The position numbers and the translations under genes were made by a program. From assembly GCA_020632795.1 (NCBI GenBank), contig JACKEV010000011.1, forward strand, positions 124,001 to 188,000: DNA of 64,000 bases, in the 5' to 3' direction. Shown here piece by piece: positions 37,852-47,400 of this stretch (positions are counted from its first letter, which is position 1; each line of letters opens with the position of its first letter). Below the pieces are notes generated by a model that was not told the DNA's origin, did not search any database, and saw only the letters and a list, made by a program, of their open reading frames with translations. The DNA is from Alphaproteobacteria bacterium (GTDB taxonomy: Bacteria; Myxococcota_A; UBA796; CAJQPC01).

Positions 37852-38991
37852 TCAGCCGAGGAAGCTCTTGGCGATGACGAGGCGCTGGATCTCCGAGGTG
37901 CCCTCGTAGAGGGTGGTGATCCGAGCGTCGCGGAACAGGCGCTCGACCTCGTACTCCTTGGAGAAGCCGTACCCGCCGTGGATCTGGAGGGCCCGGTCGG
38001 CGCAGAAGTTCGCGGTCTCCGAGGCGAAGAGCTTGGCCATCGAGCAGGCCTGGCTCGCGCGCTCGCCGCGATCCTTGAGCACGGCGGCCTTCCAGGTGAG
38101 CAGGCGGGCGGCCTCGATGCGGGTGCCCATGTCGGCGATCATCCACTGGATGGCCTGCTTCGAGGCGATGGGCTTGCCGAAGGCGTAGCGCTCCTGGGCG
38201 TAGGCCACGGCCAGATCGAAGGCGCGCTGGGCGATGCCGAGGGCCTGGGCGGCGATGCCGATGCGCCCACCGTCGAGGGTGCCCATGGCCACCTTGAAGC
38301 CCTGGTTCTCCTCGCCCAGCAGGTTCTCGGCGGGGACCTTGAGGCCCTCGAAGATCAGCTCGCTGGTGTGGGAGCTCTGGATGCCGAGCTTCTCCTCGAC
38401 CTTGCCGACGCGGAAGCCGTCCCAGTCCGTCTCGATGATGAAGGCGCAGACGGCCTTGTGGCGCATCGCCGGGTCCATGGACGCGTAGGCCACGCAGGTG
38501 TTCGCCTGGGGGCCGTTCGTGATCCACATCTTGGTGCCGTCGAGCTGGTAGCTGCCGTCGGCGAGCTTGGTCACCTTGGTCTTCTGGGCGGCGGCGTCGG
38601 AGCCGGCGGAGGGCTCGGTCAGCGCGTAGCAGCCCAGCTTCTCGCCCGAGGCCAGGGCGGGCAGGTAGCGCTGCTTCTGGTCCTCGTTGCCGAAGCTGAG
38701 GATGGGGTAGATGGTCAGCGAGTTGTTCACCGACATGACCACGCCCACGCTGGCGTCGGCGTAGGAGACCTCCTCGAGCGCGACGACGTAGTCGAGCACG
38801 CCCAGGCCGGCCCCGCCGTACTCCTCGGGGACGAACATGCCCAGGAAGCCCATCTCGCCGAGCTGAGCGGCGAGCTCAGCGGGGAACTCGTGGGTGCGGT
38901 CGCGCTCGGCGGCGCCGGGGATGACCTCGGAGCGGGCGAAGTCCCGGGCGAGGTCCCGGATCTGCTGGGTGTCTTCTGAGAGCTCGAACAT
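37852..38991 (-). CDS. Acyl-CoA dehydrogenase
   Basis: A 379-residue FAD enzyme that oxidises acyl-CoA to enoyl-CoA. Signatures: CYALTEPSAGSDA (about 133-146), WITNGPQA, QIHGGYGFSKEYEVERLFRDARI and TLYEGTSEIQRLVIAKSFLG, where Glu363 is the catalytic base of the short/medium-chain class. It lies 19 bases after the enoyl-CoA hydratase stop and before the mutase genes. A short-chain or branched-chain substrate is likely, given the neighbours. Confidence 0.96.
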   Translation of the reverse strand: MFELSEDTQQIRDLARDFARSEVIPGAAERDRTHEFPAELAAQLGEMGFLGMFVPEEYGGAGLGVLDYVVALEEVSYADASVGVVMSVNNSLTIYPILSFGNEDQKQRYLPALASGEKLGCYALTEPSAGSDAAAQKTKVTKLADGSYQLDGTKMWITNGPQANTCVAYASMDPAMRHKAVCAFIIETDWDGFRVGKVEEKLGIQSSHTSELIFEGLKVPAENLLGEENQGFKVAMGTLDGGRIGIAAQALGIAQRAFDLAVAYAQERYAFGKPIASKQAIQWMIADMGTRIEAARLLTWKAAVLKDRGERASQACSMAKLFASETANFCADRALQIHGGYGFSKEYEVERLFRDARITTLYEGTSEIQRLVIAKSFLG

Positions 38992-39010
38992 GACGGTCCT
39001 GAGGTGGGGG

Positions 39011-39820
39011 TCAGTTTGCCCTGGAACGAGGGCTTGCGCTTCTCGAGGAAGGCCCCATGCCCTCGGTCTGGTCCTGGGTGGAGAAGCAGAGGCCGAACAG
39101 CACCTGCTCGTGGGCCAGCCCGGTGGACAGCTCCGCGTCGGCGGTGTCGTTGATGGCCTTCTTGCACAGGCTCACCGCGACCGGGCCGTTGCGGGCGATG
39201 GAGCGGGCCATGGACCGCGCGGCGTCGAGCACGTCGACCTCGTCGGGGGCCACCTCGGCGATGAGGCCGATGCGCAGGGCCTCATCAGCCTTGATGGTGC
39301 TGCCGGTGAAGCAGAGCTGGCGGGCCTTCTGGCGCCCGACCAGGCGGGCGAGGCGCTGGCTGCCGCCGAAGCCGGGGATGACGCCCAGCTTGACCTCGGG
39401 CTGCCCGAACACGGCGCTGGAGCTGGCCACGATGATGTCGCAGGCCATCGCCAGCTCGCAGCCGCCCCCCAGCGCGAAGCCGTTGACCGCCGCGATGACA
39501 GGCATCGGGAAGGACTCCAGCTTCGAGAACACCGCCTGACCGCGCGCGGAGAAGCGCGAGGCCTTCTGGGCGTCGAAGTCCTTCATCTCGGCGATGTCGG
39601 CCCCGGCCGCGAAGGCGCGGTTTCCGGCCCCCGTGAGGATCAGGACCCGGACGCCGTCGCGCGCACGGATCTCATCCAGGGCTTCGTCGATCTCCTCCAC
39701 CAGGGTGGAGTTCAGGGCGTTGAGCTGCTTGGGCCGGTTCAGGGTGAGGACCGCGAGGCCGTCCCTATCGTCAAAGTCCAGCTTGATGCTGGCATAGAGG
39801 TGTACCGTCTTGGATGACAT
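39011..39820 (-). CDS. Enoyl-CoA hydratase/isomerase family protein, C-terminus probably frameshifted
   Basis: A 269-residue crotonase. Core features are intact: AFAAGADIAEM (oxyanion hole), GGGCELAMACD and GQPEVKLGVIPGFGGSQRL with the two catalytic Glu positions. However the usual ending, EGMxAFLEKRKPSFQGK, is found in another frame: this frame changes at about 39055 to GPSSRSASPRSRAN and stops. Adding one G to the GGGG run at 39054-39057 restores the conserved tail, though that frame then runs on without an early stop. Either a base is missing in the sequence or the tail is really altered. It lies 3 bases after the hbd stop. Confidence 0.9.
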   Translation of the reverse strand: MSSKTVHLYASIKLDFDDRDGLAVLTLNRPKQLNALNSTLVEEIDEALDEIRARDGVRVLILTGAGNRAFAAGADIAEMKDFDAQKASRFSARGQAVFSKLESFPMPVIAAVNGFALGGGCELAMACDIIVASSSAVFGQPEVKLGVIPGFGGSQRLARLVGRQKARQLCFTGSTIKADEALRIGLIAEVAPDEVDVLDAARSMARSIARNGPVAVSLCKKAINDTADAELSTGLAHEQVLFGLCFSTQDQTEGMGPSSRSASPRSRAN

Positions 39821-39823
39821 GTC

Positions 39824-40690
39824 TCATCTCTCCCCGTAGTCGTAGAAGCCGCGGCCGGCCTTGCGACCGAGCCAACCGGCTTCCACATACTTGCGCAGGA
39901 GCGGGCAGGGTCGGTACTTCGAGTCGCCGCCGAGGCCGGAGTGCAGGACCTCCATGATGGCCAGGCAGGTGTCGAGGCCGATGAAGTCCGCCAGGGTGAG
40001 GGGGCCCATGGGGACGTTCGTGCCCAGCTTCATGGCTGTGTCGATGTCGTTGACGCTGCCGATGCCCTCGTACAGAGCATAGACCGCCTCGTTGATGTAG
40101 GGCATGAGCACGCGGTTCACGATGAAGCCGGGCATGTCCCGCCCCTCGACGGTGGTCTTGCCCATGGCTTGAGCCACCGCCTGGATGGTCGCGAAGGTCT
40201 CGTCGGAGGTGGCCAGCCCTCGGATCAGCTCCACCAGCTTCATGATCGGGACCGGATTCATGAAGTGCATGCCCGCCACCTTGTCGGGGCGATCGGTGTG
40301 GGCGGCGATGGCGGTGATGGAGATCGACGAGGTGTTGGTGGCCAGGAGGGTCTCGGCCGGGGTGGCCTTGGCGAGGCCCTCGAAGATGCGGAACTTGAGG
40401 TCGACGTTCTCGGTGGCGGCCTCGATCACCAGCTCGGCGCCAGCGAGGGCTTCGGTGGCGGTGAAGCTGGCGACGCGGGCGCGGGCGGCGTCGGCGTCGG
40501 CCTGGGAGATCGTCTCCTTGCGGACCATGCGGGCGAGGTTCTTCTCGATGGCCGCGAGGCCCTTGTCCAGCGCCGCCTGGGAGATGTCCGTCAGGAGGAC
40601 ATCGTATCCGGCGACCGCCGCGACGTGGGCGATCCCGTTGCCCATCTGCCCGGCGCCGACGACGCCGATGGTCCGGATGCTGGTTGACAT
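39824..40690 (-). CDS. 3-hydroxybutyryl-CoA dehydrogenase (3-hydroxyacyl-CoA dehydrogenase family)
   Basis: A 288-residue NAD(P)-dependent enzyme that interconverts 3-hydroxyacyl-CoA and 3-ketoacyl-CoA. Dinucleotide motif VVGAGQMGNGIA (9-20), ATNTSSISITAIA, the catalytic stretch GMHFMNPVPIMKLVE and NRVLMPYINEAVY of the C-terminal domain. ATG at 40690 has GGAG 8 bases upstream; the longer frame to the right overlaps the divergent promoter region and lacks support. It leads the acyl-CoA operon, which runs hbd, hydratase, dehydrogenase, mutA, mutB, meaB. Confidence 0.95.
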   Translation of the reverse strand: MSTSIRTIGVVGAGQMGNGIAHVAAVAGYDVLLTDISQAALDKGLAAIEKNLARMVRKETISQADADAARARVASFTATEALAGAELVIEAATENVDLKFRIFEGLAKATPAETLLATNTSSISITAIAAHTDRPDKVAGMHFMNPVPIMKLVELIRGLATSDETFATIQAVAQAMGKTTVEGRDMPGFIVNRVLMPYINEAVYALYEGIGSVNDIDTAMKLGTNVPMGPLTLADFIGLDTCLAIMEVLHSGLGGDSKYRPCPLLRKYVEAGWLGRKAGRGFYDYGER

Positions 40691-40874
40691 GGCTTCTGCT
40701 CCGCTGCAGGCTGAGGGGGTAGCGATTGACCGCGTCCGCCAGCGCTCTGCGGAGCGCGGGGTGGGACCAGGCAGGGGCGGCACGGCCAGCCCGGGGTTCC
40801 GGGCAGCACAGGGGCGTCCCGTAACCTGCGCCTGCCAAGGGGCCAAGGTGCGACGCCGTGATAGAGGGCCGACC

Positions 40875-42632
40875 ATGATCCCTGACTGGCTGTCCCCCCC
40901 CCCGCAGGCCCCGCTCCCCGACGCGTGGCTGGAGCGAGCGTGGGCGCGGCTCCAGGGGGGCAGCGGCATGCTCACCGTGGTCGGCCCCCCCGACACAAAC
41001 GTCAACGCGCTGGCCGCCGCGCTCGCCGCCCGGCACGAGGGCCCGGTGTTCGTGGCCCGCCTGGCCGGGTGCCAGGACGACGCGGACGTCATCCGGGCCA
41101 TCGGCGCGGCGCTGGACCTGCCGGTGCGCGGCGACGTCGGCGCGGTCGCCGCCCGCCTGTCCGCGGAGCGCACCCTCGTGGTGCTCGCAGACGCCGACGG
41201 CCAGGGCACTTCGGCCGCGCTGGAGTCCATCCGCGCGCTGACCCCGGGGGCCCGCTTCCTGCTCACCGGTCAGGTCGCGTTGATCCCCGGCGAGGCCATC
41301 GAGGTCCCCCGCGCCACCCCACGGCCGCTCTCCATCCCCGAGCCGGCCCCGCCCCTCGCCCTCGCCCTCGCCCACCTCCCCGGCGGGGTCCCCCAGCCCA
41401 CCGAGGACCCCGGGCTGCCCCCGGACTGGCTGCTGCCCGTGCCCGGCCGGCTGATCCTGCGTCGTGCGGTGGCCCAGCGCCTCCTGCGCGATCGGGAGCC
41501 CGAGCCGGACGAGGCCGCGACGCTCCTGGAGCCCTTCGCCCGGGAGCTGCTGGCCTCCGGGGTCACCCGCGCGCGGCTGCGGCGCCCCGCCGAGGAGGAC
41601 CTGCGGCTGCTGCGCTTCCTCGCCTGGCACCACCCCGCGTCCGAGACCGCCGTCCACGCCGCCTGCGCAGCCGCGCGCCTGCTGGCCGAAGCCCGCCAGC
41701 CCTCCGTCGCGCGGGAGACCATCGCGCGGGCCCGCCAGCGGCGGCTGACCACCCGCGATCAGGCCATGCTCGACTGGGCGGACGGCGACATCCTGCTGTC
41801 GTTCGGGCTGGTCCCCGACGCCACCCGCCTGCACCGCACCGCCGCGCAGCGCCTGCGCTCGCCCTCGGAGCGGGGCCTGCTGGCGACGCTCCTGTCCCGC
41901 ACCGCCGCCGCCCTGGCCGCGCTGGGCTACCTGGACGAGGCGGAGCGCCGCCTGCAGGAGGCCCACGAGCTTCACGCCGATCAGGGGCGCCGCCTGCCCG
42001 CCGCCGAGGCCCTGCGCAGCCTGGGCGACCTGGCCCTGGCGCGGGGCGACGCCCTGGCCGCGGAGGCCCTCTACAACCAGGCCGCCGAGCAGCTCGGCGA
42101 CGGCCCCGCCCTCGCCCAGGCCTCCCTGGCGCTCGGGCGGGCTTCTCTGGCGGTCGTGCGGGGGGAGCCCGGGCGCGCGGAGGCCCTGCTCGCCGAGGCT
42201 GAGCTGCTGGCCGACGGCGCCCCCCTGTCCCGGGCCTGCGTGACCCGGCGGCGCGCCGACCTGCGGCTCCGCCAGGGGCGCCACGCCGAAGCCGAGGACC
42301 TGCTCGCCGACGCGGTGGACGCCTTCCGCCACCAGGGCTGCGGCCCCTCGGCCGCCGCGGCCCTGCGCCTGCGCGGGGACATCGCCGCCGCCGCCGGGCG
42401 CCCCCACGAGGCGACCGCCGCCTACGGCGAGGCCCTGCACGAGGCCGCGCGGGCTGGCGATCTGGTCGGCGCCCGCCGCACCCTCACCCACCTGCTCGCT
42501 CTGGAGCGCATCGGTCGCGACGCCTCCCGGGTCGAGGAGCTGCTGGCCCTCATCGCCGAGCTGGACACCGAGCTGGGCCATCCCGACCGGGTCGACGGCG
42601 CCCGCCTCCGGGGCGCGGCCAAGGGCCTGTAG
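40875..42632 (+). CDS. TPR-repeat protein with degenerate P-loop NTPase-like N-terminus
   Basis: A 585-residue protein I do not recognise by name. The first 200 residues are laid out like an ATPase of the STAND/AAA type: strand MLTVVG, a loop GPPDTNVNALAAALA where the Walker A Lys and Thr should be, and TLVVLADADG where Walker B should be. Key residues are missing, so ATP hydrolysis is doubtful. From about 255 to the end the chain is Ala/Leu/Arg-rich TPR repeats (RTAAALAALGYLDEAERRLQEA, SLGDLALARGDALAAEALYNQA and others). Transcribed alone and divergently from the acyl-CoA operon. A signalling scaffold is possible but unproven. Confidence 0.7.
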   Translation: MIPDWLSPPPQAPLPDAWLERAWARLQGGSGMLTVVGPPDTNVNALAAALAARHEGPVFVARLAGCQDDADVIRAIGAALDLPVRGDVGAVAARLSAERTLVVLADADGQGTSAALESIRALTPGARFLLTGQVALIPGEAIEVPRATPRPLSIPEPAPPLALALAHLPGGVPQPTEDPGLPPDWLLPVPGRLILRRAVAQRLLRDREPEPDEAATLLEPFARELLASGVTRARLRRPAEEDLRLLRFLAWHHPASETAVHAACAAARLLAEARQPSVARETIARARQRRLTTRDQAMLDWADGDILLSFGLVPDATRLHRTAAQRLRSPSERGLLATLLSRTAAALAALGYLDEAERRLQEAHELHADQGRRLPAAEALRSLGDLALARGDALAAEALYNQAAEQLGDGPALAQASLALGRASLAVVRGEPGRAEALLAEAELLADGAPLSRACVTRRRADLRLRQGRHAEAEDLLADAVDAFRHQGCGPSAAAALRLRGDIAAAAGRPHEATAAYGEALHEAARAGDLVGARRTLTHLLALERIGRDASRVEELLALIAELDTELGHPDRVDGARLRGAAKGL

Positions 42633-42641
42633 AGCGGCCCT

Positions 42642-44492
42642 TCAGTCCCAGACCACCTCGGTCTTGCCGGCCTGCATGTTGACCCGCAGCACCGTGTCCG
42701 CGTTGGTCATCGGCCAGATCACGCCGACCTTTCGGTTGACCTCGTCCCAGCCGCCGCCGGTGGGCCCGGCGAGGTAGGAGTACGGCGCCGGGCGGGCCGG
42801 GGTCTCCAGCAGCAGCTCGGACGAGGGGTCGATGCCGCCGTCGTTGTTCAGGTCGCCGTCGATGGCCAGCACGCCCGAGTTGACGCTGAAGGTGATGCGG
42901 TCGCCGTCGGTCGCCGGGACCGTGCCGGCCAGCAGCAGGAAGGAGATCTCGCCGCCGTCGGAGGTGTAGCGCTGGTCCTCAAACGCGCGGTTGACCTGCT
43001 CCCCGGAGATGCTGCCCTCGACCCGCCAGCTCCCCTCGACCTCATCGTAGCTGACCGTCCAGACCTCGCTGCGGGCCAGGCCGCCGCAGCGGTTGACCTG
43101 CACCGCCCGCGCGGTGTCGTTGTCCGCGTAGAGGATGATGTCGGAGTCCGTGCCGACGTCGGTGATGGTGAGCGTCTCGGACGGCGAGTAGGGCCCGGTG
43201 TCGTCGTGGGCCAGGCAGCCGGTGGAGCCGTGGGCGATGAAGAGCTTGCCTTCGAAGGAGGAGATCGCCACGACCCGATCCTCGACGCGGCCGTCCCAGG
43301 GGGAGGTCTCCTGGAGCAGGATGGGGTCGAGGCCCGCGGCCATGCCGGTGATGGGCGCGCTCAGGGTCATGCCGTCGACCTCGGGCGTCGCCGGGTTGAG
43401 GTCCACCTGGTCGCCGGTCTGCACGTCGTAGACCTCGTACCCGTTGGCCCCCACCGGCGCGACGAAGAGGTGCTCGTAGGTGTCGTCCCCCTGCCAGGCG
43501 ACGTCGATGGCCGGCCCGCTGATCGGCAGCGAGGACACCAGGGAGGCCGCGGGGTCAGCGGCGTCGACGAACACCTCGTACACCACCGCGCTGGCCAGAT
43601 CCGTGATGTAGACCAGGTCGCCGGTGGGGTCGGTGGCCATGCGGCCGGGGTGGGCGTCCGCCGGCAGCGGAAGCGTGGCGGTGACCGCGCCGCTGGCCAC
43701 GTCGAACCACGCGACCTGACCGGTCTCGCTGTCCGGGGCGTACACCGAGGCCAGGATGGCGCCGTGGTCGTGCAGGAGGGCGAGGGCCTCGACGTAGCCG
43801 CCCAGGTCGTGCTCCACCAGACCGTTGTCGGTGGAGAAGCTGACGGTGTCGCCCGCGGTGGCTGCGCCGGACAGCACGAACTCCACCGCCCCGTGGTCGC
43901 TGACGTAGGGCTGGGAGGCGAAGGCCTTGCGGGCCTGCCGGCCGGAGCGGCTGCCGTCCACGACCCAGGCCTCGCCGTTGAAGGTCAGCAGCCAGTCCTC
44001 GGTCGCGGTGGCCGATGAATGCAGACGCAGGTCGATCAGCTCGACGCTGTCGCCGCTGCCATCGGCGTCGTTGAAGACCGGCTCTCCGAGGAGCTCGGGC
44101 TCGCGCTCCTTCGGAGAGCCGTCCGTCTCCTGCCCGATGATCCAGGGGACCTCGATCAGGGTCTCGGTGCGGGCGTCGGCGGCGAACAGGGTGACGGTCT
44201 GCGTGTCCGGCGCCCAGATGACGAGATCCCCCAGGATGCGGGCGGCACCCGTTGGGATGGGGGAGCCCCGCAGGAACGGCGCGGCCGGGTCGTCGGCCAC
44301 CAGCAGGCCGTGCTTGACGTCCAGAGGGATCAGCGTGCCGGAGCGGCTGTTGGCGACGACCGCGACAGGCTCGTAGAACGGCCCGCCCTGGTCCGGGTGC
44401 AGGACGGCCGCGCCGGTGGGGCCGTCGAAGGTGCCCTCGGACACGCTGGTGTCCTCGCAGGCGAAGAGCAGCAGGGGCAGGAGGGCGATCAC
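42642..44492 (-). CDS. Propeller-like lipoprotein with duplicated module
   Basis: A 616-residue protein with a very short signal and lipobox LLFAC (Cys12). Central residues (about 225-400) look like a YVTN/NHL-type beta propeller (VEALALLHDHGAILASVY, GRMATDPTGDLVYITDL). A separate beta module occurs twice, at about 136-225 and 440-545; shared landmarks are W-x-V/L-x-F/Y, a G-S-x-SG-x-Q turn, R-x-AF-x-x-Q-x-Y-x-SD and GD-x-(I/V)-(T/S)-FS. The GTG at 44492 overlaps the stop of the next large lipoprotein gene as GTGA. Function unknown; likely cell-surface. Confidence 0.7.
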   Translation of the reverse strand: MIALLPLLLFACEDTSVSEGTFDGPTGAAVLHPDQGGPFYEPVAVVANSRSGTLIPLDVKHGLLVADDPAAPFLRGSPIPTGAARILGDLVIWAPDTQTVTLFAADARTETLIEVPWIIGQETDGSPKEREPELLGEPVFNDADGSGDSVELIDLRLHSSATATEDWLLTFNGEAWVVDGSRSGRQARKAFASQPYVSDHGAVEFVLSGAATAGDTVSFSTDNGLVEHDLGGYVEALALLHDHGAILASVYAPDSETGQVAWFDVASGAVTATLPLPADAHPGRMATDPTGDLVYITDLASAVVYEVFVDAADPAASLVSSLPISGPAIDVAWQGDDTYEHLFVAPVGANGYEVYDVQTGDQVDLNPATPEVDGMTLSAPITGMAAGLDPILLQETSPWDGRVEDRVVAISSFEGKLFIAHGSTGCLAHDDTGPYSPSETLTITDVGTDSDIILYADNDTARAVQVNRCGGLARSEVWTVSYDEVEGSWRVEGSISGEQVNRAFEDQRYTSDGGEISFLLLAGTVPATDGDRITFSVNSGVLAIDGDLNNDGGIDPSSELLLETPARPAPYSYLAGPTGGGWDEVNRKVGVIWPMTNADTVLRVNMQAGKTEVVWD

Positions 44493-47400
44493 TGGTTCAC
44501 GATGCGCGCCACGACCTCAAGCCAGGTCGGGCTCTCCGGGTCGATGTCCACGATGCTCAACGACGAGGACACCCGCAGCCCGTCCAACTCGCCCACGTAG
44601 TCGGCGACCGCGAGCAGGGTGCCGTCCGGCGAGATGGCCATGCTGTAGGGGTTCTCCCCCAGCGGCCCGATCTCATGGATCAGGGCGCCGTAGGCCCCCA
44701 AGCGCAGATCGTAGACGCCGATGGTGTTGTCGTTGAAGTTGGTGACGAAGAGCAGGTTGTCCCGGAGCACGACCTGGGCAGGGCCCAGCGCGACCGAGTT
44801 GGTGGCGCCCGCGTCCCGCCCGGCGTTCAGGGCGCCCGCGCGAGAGGTGGGCAGCCAGCCGACGACCGCCGCCGGCAGGACGTCGGTGCGATCGTCGTCT
44901 TCCAGCAGGGTGAGGTCGAAGGCCATGATCGACTCAGGGGAGTCGTTCAGGGCGTAGAGGCGATCCGAGCCGGCGGGGGCGATCATGCCCCGGAAGCCGA
45001 TGGCGCCGACGTCGGTGTTGGCCACCAGGACGGCCTCGATGTTGAGGTAGTTGGCGTCCCGCCAGGAGTCGGTGCTGTCGTCGCGGATGTCGAGGACGTA
45101 GATGAAGTTCGCGGTCTTGGACGCGACGTAGACGACCCCCCGCGCCTCGTCCAGGTGCATGAGGCTGATCGCCTCGCCGTTGGTCTCGTAGCCCTCGAGC
45201 TGGCGCTTGAGGGAGATGGCCGTCTCCTGGTCGTAGTCGCCCAACCAGGTGGTGAACTCAACCACGTCGCCCGCCGTGGGGACGAGCGGGGCGCGGTAGA
45301 GGCGATCCGGGGAGAGGCCGCTGGCCCGTCCAACGCGAGGCACCGCGCCGTCCTGGCCGGTGTAGAGGGCCTGGAAGACGCCGTCGTCGTCCTTCCAGAC
45401 GACGGGGCGGTAGGCCTGGTCGGCGTCGAAGTTGCCGTCGTAGCCCGTGAGCACCGCGCGCACCTCGCCGGACCAGGGGGCGGTGGCGCGTGTCCACTCC
45501 GACTCCCCCACCGGGCGGCTGGCGTAGCCGATGTTCCAGGACTCCCCGTCGAAGCCGGCGTACCAGAGGTGCTCGGTGCCGTCGACGGACAGCACCCAGG
45601 GGTGCCGCACGGCGCTGTCGTCGAAGGTGCCAGGAGCGCCGGGTGCGAAGTCCCAGGGGTCGTCCGCGCCGGGCACCCGGGTCCAGCTCACCCCGTCGGC
45701 GGAGGTGGCCCGACCGACGCGGGAGCGGGTGTTGCTGTCCGAGCCGGTGTACCACAGGGTGTAGCTGCCGTCGTCCTCGACCACGACGCTGCCCGGCAGC
45801 ATGCGGATGGAGTCCCAGCTGTCGCCCCGAGCGAAGGCGACGGTGTGGTCGGTCGTCCACACCACCCCGTCGGAGGACTCGGCCGCCCCGATGGAGGTGG
45901 TGTCGCCGTCGGTGCCCGCGTAGAGCATGCGGTAGCCGCCGTCGACGGGGAACACGACGGCGTGGGAGACCCCGTTGGCGTCGAAGCTGCCGCTCTGGCC
46001 CTCCAGCAGCGCGTCCTCCCGCAGGACCGGGGCGCCGTCGTTCCAGTCGGCCAGCCCGACGCGGGGCACGCCGTCGGCGTCGATGACCGTGGCGTAGACC
46101 AACCCCGCCTCGGAGAGGAAGCTGTCGACCTGGACGCCGTTGGCGGCCAGCGCCGGGGCGGTGTCCGGGGTCAGGAGCGCGCCAGCGGACAGCTCGAAGA
46201 AGACGCCGCGGTCGGCGATGATCTCGACGTTGCCGGCGAGGGTCTCGTCCCCGGTGGGGCCGAGGGTGTCGCCGCGCACGCCCCAGGTGCGGGAGACCTG
46301 GGCGAACAGGCCGACGCCGGGGGGCTCGACGTCGGTGACGTCGAGGTCCAGCTCATCGCCCTCGTCGACCCAGCGGGTGCCGTCGACGGAGGTGGCCAGC
46401 CCGACGGTCCAGCCCGTGCCGTCACCGCGGGCGGTCCACATGCGGAACCCGCCGTTGCCGTAGACCACCACCGGCGCGGCGACGTCCTGGGCGTCCACGG
46501 AGAAGACGGGCTCGGGGTCGGCGGTCCACTCCACCAGGTCCGGGGACTCGGCGTGGCCGATGGTCCAGGTGTCGCCGTCGTAGGCGGAGTAGTACATCCG
46601 CCAGACGTCGGCCTGGGTGTCGAAGAGCACGTAGGGGTCGGCGGCCCGGACCGAGTCGTGGGCCCCGTTCGCCTGGGTGAGCACCGGGAGATCGGACACC
46701 CGCCGGTAGCTGTCGGCCTCGCCCACGGCCAGGCCGATGCCGCCCCGGCCCTGCGCGTTCACGCCGTCGTAGAACAGCCAGGTCAGCCCGCCGTCCCGGA
46801 CCGGCATCGGGCCGCCGATCGCGGCGTCCCAGGCCCCGCTGCGGGGGGCGACGATCTGGGCGAGGTGGACCCAGTTGCCAGCGAAGGCGCCCTCCTCGGA
46901 CAGGAAGATGCCGTCGCCCGAGGCGTCCGCCCAGGTCATGTACTGGGTGCCCTCGGCGAAGAAGGGCTGGGGATCGGCGATGCCGGTGATGGCGGCGTCG
47001 ATGTCCGCCGCGGTGAAGTCGTAGCCCAGGCCGGAGTCCCGCCACAGGGACGCCCCCTGGGACTGGACGCGGATCACGCCCCCCGGCTCGGGCAGCCACA
47101 GGCGGTAGCTGCCCTCGGCGAAGGCGACGGTCCAGTCCTGGTCGATGACCGCGGTGGAGTCGTAGACCTCCAGCGAGGCGATCTCCACCCGGGAGCCCGA
47201 GCCGTCGGCGTCGAAGAACCGGCCCGCCGACACGAAGCTGCCCGGCACCGCGTCCACCACGTCGATCGGGTCGGCCAGGGCGTCCACCACCGACACGGTG
47301 TGGGAGGTCAGGTTGGTGACGAAGGCGTAGCCGGAGGTGGGGTCGTACACGAGCGGGGCGGGGTCGCTCATGAGCTGCAGGGTGGTCGCCCCGCCGGGCC

